Below, piece by piece: positions 1 to 6,183 of a stretch of DNA of 7,734 nucleotides. Within the stretch, counting starts at the first letter, position 1, and each line of letters starts with the position of its first letter. Source of the stretch: Flavobacteriales bacterium UBA4660 (GTDB lineage Bacteria > Bacteroidota > Bacteroidia > Flavobacteriales_D > Sanyastnellaceae). The stretch lies in NCBI GenBank assembly GCA_002405435.1, contig DHLU01000034.1, positions 3,093 to 10,826 of the forward strand. The letters run 5' to 3'. Made by a program: the position numbers and the translations under genes. The notes beneath the pieces were generated by a model. The model was not told where the DNA came from. It searched no databases and was given only the letters and a program-made list of their open reading frames with translations.

Positions 1-6
1 GAGCCA

Positions 7-2301
7 TTATGGGTTAGCACCGGAAATTTTCCATCGAATGCCGAGATAGGCCATCCTTCCGAATACGGGGCCCCAGATAAGTGAGGCATCAAAATTTTCC
101 GATGAGGGATTCTCTCCGGATATGATGGGATCGTGTTGCATAAAGTTGGTGAGATTTTCTCCGCCGGCATAAATTTCAAGATCGGTGCGCAGCACCCAGG
201 TGGCTTGTGCATTGACGAGCATGAAAGGATCGGAACGCTCGGGCGTCCTGTGTTCGGCATGTTCGCCCGCGAGCGGAATGCGTTTGGAGGAAATCCATTG
301 TGCCGTCAGGTCAAACCGCCATTGCTGTCCGCGTTCACCCGCCCTGGTTTCGTAAGCGATGTTGGTGAACGCCCGGTGCGGGTTTATCAGGGGTTTTTCG
401 AGCAGTCCGGCGCGGTAGTTCGTTTTCACGTCAAGCCAACGGTAGGCCAGGCGCACTTCAGTTCTACGGAAAGGCGACCAGTGAAACTCCACCTGCGCGC
501 TGTTGCTGTAACTAGGGCCTTTGAGGTTATAGAATCGCACCTCACGGGCGGTTTCAATGTCCATCACCACCTGGTTTTCGAACCGCGTATGAAAAAAGTC
601 CAAGGTCAGCACCGCAGGGCGGTAGTAGATTTCTGTTTTGTAGGCGAGCAGGATGCCGGAATTCCAAGATTCTTCCATATCAAGTCCGAAAGGAAACTGG
701 CCGGTAAAGCCTTCAATGCGGATATCGCGGTTGCTTGCCAGTATGCCGACATTGTCCATCAGCATTTGGGCTGTGCGGTATCCTTTTCCCGCAGAAACCT
801 TGCAGGTGAAAGCAGGGCTGATCGAAAAACGTGCGTGCATGCGGGGTGTAATAAGCCAGTTAAACCGGTTGTGGTAATCGGCCCTAATGCCGGCGACAAG
901 CACAAACCAGTCCTTATGCCGGGCCGTATATTCAAGCGCGCCACCTGCGGTTTCTTCCAGCCGGTCGAGCAGATAGGGCGTAAATACCCGGGTTGTATCG
1001 CTGCCCTGATACAGTGATTCATGGAAGTTGTTATGCTGGTAATTGAGGGCAGCCGTGTAGGAATGGTTTTCACCGAAGCGCGAAGCAAAAAGCAGGTTGA
1101 CGCGCATATCGCTTTCCGATCCCTCATACATGCGATAGCCATAGCGCCCTTCCTGGTCATGCAGGGTATAGGAGACCTGAGATCCGAAACTCTGCCATTC
1201 CCTCGAAGGGAAAGTATAGCCAGTTTTCGCCATCGCATCCAGTCGGCGCGTAGTAAGATGGGCGCCCCATAGCCTTGAGCGGATGTCGTCTGCCGGTGAA
1301 TAGTCAAGTTGGCCGCTGGTATTCTCCAGGTTCATCCAGGTTACTGCATAGTGACCACCGAGACCGCCGGGTGTTTCCATTACCCATTCATTGCGCAGGA
1401 TGACATTGGTGAAAAGCGGATTGTCCATAAAGCCATCTTCATTCATGTCGGTGCGGGTTTCAGAAAAAGCGCCATGGGCCAGCAGGGTGGGGTAGAACGA
1501 CAGGCGGGCATCCTTGTTGGCATGCACACGGTCAAAACGCGGATTCCATACCAGGTTAAGCTCCATTCTTCCCCAAGAACCCGCATAGGCATTGAGCTGC
1601 ATTTTTTCTGCGTTATCGGCGTTCTTATGCGCCACGTTGATTTGTCCGGCCATACTCTCGTAACCGCTGAGTACCGAACCTGCCCCTTTGGCAATAACAA
1701 TTGATTTGATCCACGGACCCGGCACGTAGGTCAATCCATACGTACTTGCCAATCCGCGCACAGCCGGCACATTATCGAACATAATCTGCGTATAGCGTCC
1801 TTCCAGTCCGAGCATGCGGATTTGCCGCGTGCCCGTGACGGCGTCTGTGAATGCGGCATCAATGGAGGCGTTTGTTTCAAAACTCTCGGAGAGGTTACAG
1901 CACGCAGCCTTGCACAACTCTTTTTCCGTGATGGTCTGAAAGCGCATCGGATCGCGGGTATTGACCTGGGTAGCTTCCATACGCCCATGAATTTCCACTC
2001 CTTGAGCGACCGACGGCTCGAGCAGTATGCTGAGGTCTGCGGGTCCGTTGCAGGCGATGGTGTCAGGCGTGTAGCCGATGTAGGAAACCACGAGCAGTTG
2101 TGCGCCGGGGGGAAGGCTGATGGAGAATTTCCCCTGGTCATCAGCCACGGTACCGCTGCGTGTTCCGGCCCAAACGAGGGTGGCGCCCGGAAGTATTTCC
2201 GATTTTTCCGGACCGAGTTTGCCGCGCACCGTGCCGGTCACCTGCGCATAAAGGCTGCCCGCCATCAGCGACAGCAGGCAGCTAATCCAAATGAGACGCA
2301 T
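7..2301 (-). CDS. TonB-dependent outer-membrane receptor, probably for a metal or metal complex
   Basis: This 764-residue protein is predicted to import a substrate across the outer membrane using TonB-ExbBD energy. Residues 1-20 are a signal peptide ending in LYAQ. Residues 21-98 form a carboxypeptidase-regulatory-like beta domain (PGATL, DDQGKFS, VSYIGYTP), which is typical of Bacteroidota receptors. About 120-228 is the plug, with GTRQIRMLGLEGRYTQ and GAGSVLSGYESMAGQI; from about 230 onward is the beta barrel, with strand-like aromatic patterns to the end (LGIRWKI plus five residues). The plug carries C130, C134 and C135 (LCKAACCNLSESFETN), a pattern I associate with receptors found beside HMA proteins. 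It is the last gene of the cassette seen here, 8 bases after the HMA gene, and ends with TAA. Neighbouring CxxC and Cys/His-rich proteins suggest a copper-like cation, which is inference. The receptor class is certain; the substrate is not. Confidence 0.95.
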   Translation of the reverse strand: MRLIWISCLLSLMAGSLYAQVTGTVRGKLGPEKSEILPGATLVWAGTRSGTVADDQGKFSISLPPGAQLLVVSYIGYTPDTIACNGPADLSILLEPSVAQGVEIHGRMEATQVNTRDPMRFQTITEKELCKAACCNLSESFETNASIDAAFTDAVTGTRQIRMLGLEGRYTQIMFDNVPAVRGLASTYGLTYVPGPWIKSIVIAKGAGSVLSGYESMAGQINVAHKNADNAEKMQLNAYAGSWGRMELNLVWNPRFDRVHANKDARLSFYPTLLAHGAFSETRTDMNEDGFMDNPLFTNVILRNEWVMETPGGLGGHYAVTWMNLENTSGQLDYSPADDIRSRLWGAHLTTRRLDAMAKTGYTFPSREWQSFGSQVSYTLHDQEGRYGYRMYEGSESDMRVNLLFASRFGENHSYTAALNYQHNNFHESLYQGSDTTRVFTPYLLDRLEETAGGALEYTARHKDWFVLVAGIRADYHNRFNWLITPRMHARFSISPAFTCKVSAGKGYRTAQMLMDNVGILASNRDIRIEGFTGQFPFGLDMEESWNSGILLAYKTEIYYRPAVLTLDFFHTRFENQVVMDIETAREVRFYNLKGPSYSNSAQVEFHWSPFRRTEVRLAYRWLDVKTNYRAGLLEKPLINPHRAFTNIAYETRAGERGQQWRFDLTAQWISSKRIPLAGEHAEHRTPERSDPFMLVNAQATWVLRTDLEIYAGGENLTNFMQHDPIISGENPSSENFDASLIWGPVFGRMAYLGIRWKISGANP

Positions 2302-2309
2302 CTGCCTGG

Positions 2310-2660
2310 TTAATGGTCTGACATTTCGCGGTACTTGCAGCAGGAGTGTGTCCGGCTGTACTGCTCATCGGTGCAGCGTGATGACGCGGTGTCATAGCCT
2401 ACCTCGTTGAGGAGCACGTGAATGTCTGCTTCCGATATTTTAGAAGGGTTGAAAACAACGGTCAGCTCATGGGCTTTCAGATCGTAATCGGCGGTGATGA
2501 TGCCTCGGGTATCGAGGGCCTTTTCGATGGTGGTTTCACAGCGACTGCAAACACCGGCTACCCAGAAGGAAGCGGTTAAGGGTTTTGCCTTTTGCGCATG
2601 GCTGGTTGCAGCGCCAAGCGTCAGCAGAATTGCAGCCAGTATATGGGAATATGCGTTCAT
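2310..2660 (-). CDS. Secreted heavy-metal-associated (HMA) domain protein
   Basis: This 116-residue protein is predicted to bind a soft metal ion, probably copper, in the periplasm. Residues 1-23 are a signal peptide (hydrophobic ILAAILLTLGAA, then SHAQ). Residues about 28-93 match the ferredoxin-like HMA fold: FWVAGVCSRCETTIEKAL with the metal-binding pair C38/C41, then ADYDLKAHELTVVFNP and LLNEVGYDT. The usual Met of MxCxxC is replaced (GVCSRC). Exported Bacteroidota members I know often show GxCxxC, so this is probably normal. A C-terminal tail adds C96, C107 and C108 (CTDEQYSRTHSCCKY), possible extra ligands. The ATG at 2658-2660 follows an A-rich stretch (GTAAAAAATC), as is usual in this phylum. 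It lies 66 bases after the HYC_CC_PP gene and 8 bases before the receptor start, so it is in one operon with them. It may act as a metal carrier for the receptor, which is inference. Confidence 0.92.
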   Translation of the reverse strand: MNAYSHILAAILLTLGAATSHAQKAKPLTASFWVAGVCSRCETTIEKALDTRGIITADYDLKAHELTVVFNPSKISEADIHVLLNEVGYDTASSRCTDEQYSRTHSCCKYREMSDH

Positions 2661-2726
2661 GATTTTTTACGGATTTAAAATGAATAATGACGGCTTCAGG
2701 TCACCCGGAGGTGCTGCAATCCGGCA

Positions 2727-3116
2727 CTAACCGTAAAAAACAAATTGCGAAAGCGCAGCATAGCGTCGCAGTGGAGGCGGTGGGTCTTCGGTCGGGTGAA
2801 TACGGGGTTCATGCCATGGCGCTGGGGAAAGACCTGAAATGTTGCTTGGTTTGTGCGGCTCTCCGCTGAACAACTCGGCTTGTTGCAGCAGCGGTGTGCG
2901 CTGGTCTCCGCTGACCTGGTAGCGCTCATCTTCAAATGTGCAGCATTTTTTTTGAAAAGCATCTTGTGCAGGCCACTCATACATGCAGCATCGGTCGTGG
3001 GCCTTGAAGATGGAGACCTCAGCCAGTTTGCCGCAGCAGAAATGGAAGTGCACAACCAGCCCGGCGGACATTACCAGGTATTGCACTGCGAGTACTATGG
3101 CAACAATTTTTTTCAC
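2727..3116 (-). CDS. HYC_CC_PP family small Cys/His-rich protein (GTG start)
   Basis: This small protein of unknown function (129 residues from the chosen start) matches the Bacteroidota family named after its HYC, CC and PP motifs. Residues 1-22 are a lysine-then-hydrophobic segment (MKKIVAIVLAVQYLVMSAGL) that acts as a signal peptide or membrane anchor. Then come HFHFCCGKL (H23, H25, C27, C28), the pairs C43/C44 and C58/C59, a proline run P112-P115, and the end ALSQFVFYG. The Cys/His pattern suggests metal binding or paired disulfides. There is no in-frame ATG before M16. A TTG at 3147-3149 would give 140 residues, but the GTG at 3114-3116 gives the compact MKK start usual for the family, so I prefer it. 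It is the first gene of the metal cassette and ends with TAG. Such proteins are often found beside HMA and TonB-receptor genes, which supports a metal-related role without proving it. Confidence 0.8.
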   Translation of the reverse strand: MKKIVAIVLAVQYLVMSAGLVVHFHFCCGKLAEVSIFKAHDRCCMYEWPAQDAFQKKCCTFEDERYQVSGDQRTPLLQQAELFSGEPHKPSNISGLSPAPWHEPRIHPTEDPPPPLRRYAALSQFVFYG

Positions 3117-3185
3117 TACGGTCAGAAGAAAACTTCGGGTCACAACCAATCGATGGGTGTGGCACCACGGCGATCAATGCTTTTT

Positions 3186-3195
3186 ACATTAATGT
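3186..3195. promoter_or_regulatory. Perfect 10-bp palindrome, possible operator
   Basis: ACATTAATGT is a perfect inverted repeat in the divergent gap, just downstream of the candidate -7 element of the metal cassette and overlapping its expected transcript start. A dimeric repressor bound here would block transcription. The flanks do not extend the symmetry beyond 10 bp, and an AT-rich palindrome of this length can occur by chance. No regulator gene is visible in the window. Confidence 0.25.
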
Positions 3196-3200
3196 TACCT

Positions 3201-3208
3201 CAAAAATA
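3201..3208 (-). promoter_or_regulatory. Candidate -7 element of the metal cassette promoter
   Basis: On the minus strand the sequence TATTTTTG matches the Bacteroidota -7 consensus TAnnTTTG at all fixed positions. It would place the transcript start near 3193-3196, giving a leader of about 80 bases before the GTG start. No good -33 TTTG is seen at 19-23 bases; only CCTG at about 21 is present. The call therefore rests on the -7 match and its position. Confidence 0.35.
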
Positions 3209-3318
3209 CAAAATCTACGGTCTTTGGGGCAGGATTAAATAATAGTTTCCAGATGTTCCCCCGGCCACAGCCTTTGTTACCTTTCGACACCATTAACGGT
3301 GTTGGAAACAATTTTACT

Positions 3319-5595
3319 ATGCTAATACGCCTTACCTTTCTTGTGGGTTATGTCGTGCTATGCAGCAGCGACCTGTGCGGACAGATTCTCGGAGCTCCGG
3401 TCTTCTATGAAGATTTTTCGGACGGTATCCCATCCGGGTGGGACAGTCTGGATGCATCGGGCATTGCGCATTGGGAATACCGGGGTCCATTTACGTCGCC
3501 GGATATCAGTGTGGCATCAAGAGGTTCTTGCGGTGCCAGCGGTTCGCTCATTCAGTCGCAAACCTACAGCAACGGATTTGTCATTTTCGATTCCAACTAT
3601 TGGGATGACGATGGCACAGTATGCGGAAACCTCGGGTCGGGCCAGGATCCTGCGCCCCACGACGCCTCACTCGTGACCCCGCCCATCAACCTCAGTGGTG
3701 TCAATACCGTTGTGCTCACCTGGCAGCAACATTTCAAACGTTTTCAGAGTACGTTGACGGTGGATGTCAGTACGAACGCCGGACAGACCTGGTCAAATGT
3801 TTTCACCGCCTCACCGGTTTTTACCAGTAACACCATCTGGCAAACAGTCAATATCACCTCCCTTGCGGCCAACCAGCCCGATGTCAGAATCAGGTTCAGG
3901 TTTACCGGCACTTACTACTGGTGGCAACTGGATGACATTGCCCTGTATGCGCCAAACCCGAATGACATCAGAATCCTGAATCCCAAATACACCACATACA
4001 ATCCGGCGGATACCATTTTGTTTAACAATATGGAGTATGACAGTTATCCTTCGGTGATGATTCCTCCTTTTAAGTTCTCTGCACAGGACCAAAACATAGG
4101 GGGCAATACCCAGACCGGATGCAGGCTGATCACCAGGGTCAGGAGGGCCAATGACCTGACGCAGGTATTTAACGTGCAGAGCGGTTCGGTTACCATTGCA
4201 CCCGGTCAAACCGTCACGCACAATATTGCCACTACCTACACGGCGCCAGCCGCACCGCAGTCTTATATCATCACCTACAACGTCGACCAGACCCAGGTGG
4301 ACGACAATGAATCCAACAACTGGGATACGCTCGACTTTAGGATAACGCCGTTTACCTATGCGCGCGATGAGCGCCGGATGGATGATGCGCTCATCCCCGC
4401 GCTTGCCTACCAGGACGAAACCCAGCAGATTGGCAATACGTACCAGGCGCGGCTTGATGCGCCCAAAAAATGTCATGCCATTGGGGTAGGTTTTTCCAAC
4501 CAGACCTTGCCGGGCACCGTGGTACACGGGGTCATTTACCGGTTGAATACCTGGGAGGTGCTTGCCGAAACCGAAGACTACATAGTGAACATAGCAGACC
4601 TCAATGCGCCCGGCGATGAGAAAATCGTCTCGCTTCCCCTGATCACGCCGTTAAACCTGACGCGGGATTCTGTCTATGTTGTCATGGTAAGCCACAATGC
4701 AGCTGAGGGAGGCGCCATGCGCATAGCCCGCAGCGGAGAAGCCCTGCCCAACGTGTCGCTGTTGCGCTATCCCGACTCTAACGCGCTTTTTTATCTGCTG
4801 AAACACCCGATGGTACGCATGCATATATTCTCTGCTTCCAGCAATCCGGGCTGCACCAATCCGCTTGCCGACAATTACTTGCCGGAGGCCAATATTGATG
4901 ACGGCGGTTGTCGTTTCTACGGCTGCACTGCTCAGGCGGCCTGCAATTATGACCCTGTGGCAAATTATGACGACGGGAGTTGTTGTTTTGGAGATTGTGC
5001 GACACTGACGGTGTCAGGCAGCCCAGAGGCTTCGATGGGCTGGCAACTGACCAATGGAGAAGGCACGGTGCTGGCTTCCGGTCAGGGCAACGGCGAAGTG
5101 GATGTATGCCTCTTGCCGTCGTGTTACAGCGTCTCTCTTTCAGATGCCCAGGGAGATGAATCTAATGGTGCCACCCTCTCGGTGATTTCCGGAAATGGGA
5201 CGGTATATTTTTCAGGAACCCTCAGTGATGGAAATGCTGTCACCGCCCAATTCGCGGTAGGAGGTGCTGCTGGCTGCACAGATCCGGGTGCATGCAACTA
5301 TCAACCGGCTGCCTTATGCGATGACGGCAGTTGCGTGTCTCCGTCTTGCGCTGATCCCGAAGCGCTCAACTATGATTCGGGTTTTGTCTGCGGAGGTGGT
5401 CAGTGCCTTTACTGCCAGGGTGATTTTAACGATGACCTGGTCGTCAACACGGTGGACTTCCTCTTATTCACTACTGCCTTCGGCTGCTCCTCGCAGTGCG
5501 GGGGCTATGACTTTGACGCAAACGGAACAGTCAACACTGTAGACTTTCTCCTCTTTACGACCTATTTCGGTCAGGTTTGCAGTGGAACGGACTGA
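3319..5595 (+). CDS. Large secreted modular protein: adhesin-like domain, DDGSC modules, C-terminal dockerin-like pair
   Basis: This is a 758-residue exported protein of unknown exact role, with no enzyme motif; surface adhesion or binding is likely. I start it at the ATG at 3319 because a signal peptide begins there (MLIRLTFLVGYVVLC, ending near CGQ at 22). An upstream in-frame ATG at 3253 would add 22 non-signal-like residues. Residues about 30-210 resemble the MAM/cleaved-adhesin jelly roll: EDFSDGIPSGW, HDASLVTPPINLSG, VDVSTNAGQTW, then WWQLDDIAL. Residues about 213-345 look CARDB-like (IAPGQTVTHNI, VDDNESNN), and about 346-505 form another beta-rich region. Cys modules of 21 residues follow at about 511-555 and 652-696, separated by a beta domain at 561-648. 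Residues 701-751 are two calcium-binding repeats (GDFNDDLVVNTVDFLLF and DFDANGTVNTVDFLLF), and the protein ends seven residues later. There is no recognisable type IX sorting domain. It is transcribed divergently from the metal cassette and ends in TGA. Confidence 0.9.
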   Translation: MLIRLTFLVGYVVLCSSDLCGQILGAPVFYEDFSDGIPSGWDSLDASGIAHWEYRGPFTSPDISVASRGSCGASGSLIQSQTYSNGFVIFDSNYWDDDGTVCGNLGSGQDPAPHDASLVTPPINLSGVNTVVLTWQQHFKRFQSTLTVDVSTNAGQTWSNVFTASPVFTSNTIWQTVNITSLAANQPDVRIRFRFTGTYYWWQLDDIALYAPNPNDIRILNPKYTTYNPADTILFNNMEYDSYPSVMIPPFKFSAQDQNIGGNTQTGCRLITRVRRANDLTQVFNVQSGSVTIAPGQTVTHNIATTYTAPAAPQSYIITYNVDQTQVDDNESNNWDTLDFRITPFTYARDERRMDDALIPALAYQDETQQIGNTYQARLDAPKKCHAIGVGFSNQTLPGTVVHGVIYRLNTWEVLAETEDYIVNIADLNAPGDEKIVSLPLITPLNLTRDSVYVVMVSHNAAEGGAMRIARSGEALPNVSLLRYPDSNALFYLLKHPMVRMHIFSASSNPGCTNPLADNYLPEANIDDGGCRFYGCTAQAACNYDPVANYDDGSCCFGDCATLTVSGSPEASMGWQLTNGEGTVLASGQGNGEVDVCLLPSCYSVSLSDAQGDESNGATLSVISGNGTVYFSGTLSDGNAVTAQFAVGGAAGCTDPGACNYQPAALCDDGSCVSPSCADPEALNYDSGFVCGGGQCLYCQGDFNDDLVVNTVDFLLFTTAFGCSSQCGGYDFDANGTVNTVDFLLFTTYFGQVCSGTD
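4849..4911 (+). repeat. Cys-rich 21-residue module 1 of the adhesin-like protein
   Basis: This encodes GCTNPLADNYLPEANIDDGG plus C, the first of six modules in the window. The pattern is G-C-T-x3-[AD]-x-N-Y-x3-A-x3-D-D-G-x-C. It is slightly degenerate, because Asp replaces the second Cys. Confidence 0.8.
4921..4983 (+). repeat. Cys-rich 21-residue module 2 of the adhesin-like protein
   Basis: This is a canonical module (GCTAQAACNYDPVANYDDGS plus C) that begins three residues after module 1. The Asp-rich end (DDGSC) resembles the acidic loops of thrombospondin type 3-like calcium-binding repeats. Confidence 0.85.
5272..5334 (+). repeat. Cys-rich 21-residue module 3 of the adhesin-like protein
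   Basis: This module (GCTDPGACNYQPAALCDDGS plus C) follows an 88-residue beta domain. It has an additional Cys at module position 16, so it has four cysteines and could form two disulfides. Confidence 0.85.
5344..5406 (+). repeat. Degenerate Cys-rich module 4 before the dockerin-like tail
   Basis: This encodes SCADPEALNYDSGFVCGGGQ plus C. Length and cysteine placement match the other modules, but the first Gly, the Thr and the DDG acidic triad are lost. It directly precedes the dockerin-like tail. Confidence 0.65.
5419..5571 (+). repeat. Dockerin-like duplicated calcium-binding tail
   Basis: There are two 22-residue repeats, at 5419-5484 and 5506-5571, each of the form D-[FD]-x-[DN]-x-x-V-N-T-V-D-F-L-L-F-T-T-x-F-G. 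Both contain the identical string VNTVDFLLFTT although their codons differ, so this is not a recent DNA duplication. Spaced Asp/Asn residues before VNxxD match the F-hand calcium loop of type I dockerins. The pair closes the protein. Confidence 0.75.
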
Positions 5596-5609
5596 GCCTA
5601 TAGCCTATA
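5596..5609 (+). repeat. Tandem duplication of GCCTATA after the stop codon
   Basis: GCCTATA occurs twice head to tail directly after the TGA stop of the adhesin-like gene, followed by a third partial GCC. It looks like a small slippage duplication; no function is claimed. Confidence 0.6.
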
Positions 5610-5623
5610 GCCGAGGGCCAGGG

Positions 5624-5643
5624 CAACGGGAGGTAAACCGTTG
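5624..5643 (+). terminator. Hairpin after the adhesin-like gene, possible terminator
   Basis: CAACGG and CCGTTG pair perfectly around an 8-base loop (GAGGTAAA), and two more pairs are possible outward (G-U, then G-C). A second small hairpin (CCGGC/GCCGG, 5654-5671) follows. No T-run comes after either, so intrinsic termination is uncertain. The position 29 bases after the stop codon is the main support. Confidence 0.3.
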
Positions 5644-5749
5644 TCATCATAAGCCGGCTGCTCGGTGCCGGGTGAAATGCGGGCGGTTCAATTGCTTCGC
5701 CATCATCGGTTTTGCTCAAATTTTTCGAAAGAAGATGGCAGCGAATGGG

Positions 5750-5779
5750 TTGTCCGGGTGGGCGTTTTTTGTTAGTTTG
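5750..5779 (+). promoter_or_regulatory. Bacteroidota-type promoter of the S8 peptidase gene
   Basis: TTG at 5750-5752 is followed, after exactly 19 bases, by TTAGTTTG at 5772-5779. This matches the Bacteroidota -33 TTTG/-7 TAnnTTTG arrangement at five of six fixed -7 positions and at the favoured spacing. It predicts a start near 5785-5787 and a short A-rich leader of about 22 bases (CCTTAAAAACTATAACG) before the ATG at 5809. The peptidase gene thus appears to have its own promoter. Confidence 0.5.
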
Positions 5780-5808
5780 ACACTTGTAAAACCTTAAAAA
5801 CTATAACG

Positions 5809-6183
5809 ATGTCTCAATCTGCTTTTGTGGCGGTTTGCGCTGCAGTTTTGCTGTGCATTCAGCCTGGCTCAGGCCAGAAAAATTTGCCTTCCTGGGAAAC
5901 CCCTTTCGTCGAAGGAGAACTTCTTGTCATGCTTCATGCGGGTGTAACACCCGACGCCGTTGTGCGGGCATGGGCCCGCTATGAGGGCCATGAAACCGGA
6001 ATCAACCTCGCCGAAACGCTAAGTGACGGTGCGGGCATCTACCTGTACCGTTTTGACCACAACGCATGCGACCAGTATGCATTGCTGGAAAGTATCCGCG
6101 GTATGCGCGAAGTGGTAGCAGCGCAGTTTAACCACTTCATTGAGCAGCGGCTGGTTCCTTCTGATCCCCAGTTTGGATCCTAA
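5809..6183 (+). CDS. N-terminal fragment of the S8 peptidase: signal peptide and propeptide
   Basis: If the TAA is real, this is the only part translated from the normal start: 124 residues. Residues 1-23 are a signal peptide (FVAVCAAVLLCIQPGSGQ). Residues about 32-118 resemble the propeptide of Bacteroidota S8 peptidases, which folds the enzyme and inhibits it until cleavage: FVEGELLVMLHAGVTPDAVV, then GAGIYLYRF and a final VVAAQFNHFIEQRLVPSDP. The fragment has no catalytic residue, so it would be secreted as an orphan propeptide. The stop lies at the expected propeptide/mature boundary. Confidence 0.8.
   Translation: MSQSAFVAVCAAVLLCIQPGSGQKNLPSWETPFVEGELLVMLHAGVTPDAVVRAWARYEGHETGINLAETLSDGAGIYLYRFDHNACDQYALLESIRGMREVVAAQFNHFIEQRLVPSDPQFGS

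Noticed and set aside
133..1017. Long plus-strand open frame (294 codons) opposite the TonB receptor
   Set aside because: It is antisense to a clear beta-barrel coding region, has no signal, motif or domain-like composition, and is explained by codon bias of the real gene on the other strand.
2699..2714. Small hairpin CACC/GGTG between the HYC_CC_PP and HMA genes
   Set aside because: A four-base stem without a T-run is too weak for a terminator, and the genes appear to be one operon.
2696..3055. Alternative minus-strand frame of 119 codons overlapping the HYC_CC_PP gene
   Set aside because: It overlaps the frame carrying the HFHFCC, CC, CC and PP motifs, which is the family-supported one.
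3223..3250. Plus-strand promoter TTTG-N16-TAGTTTCC for the adhesin-like gene
   Set aside because: The -7 part matches only four of six fixed positions and the spacing is short; another TTTG at 3273-3276 with TAACGGTG is equally weak, so no promoter is called.
3811..4527. Minus-strand open frame of 238 codons opposite the adhesin-like gene
   Set aside because: It lies wholly inside a well-supported secreted protein gene, and its translation looks like low-complexity antisense product without family features.
6181..6183. Altered genetic code (TAA as glutamine) to explain the interrupted peptidase
   Set aside because: TAA is the natural stop of the TonB receptor and the HMA gene in the same window, so it is a normal terminator here.
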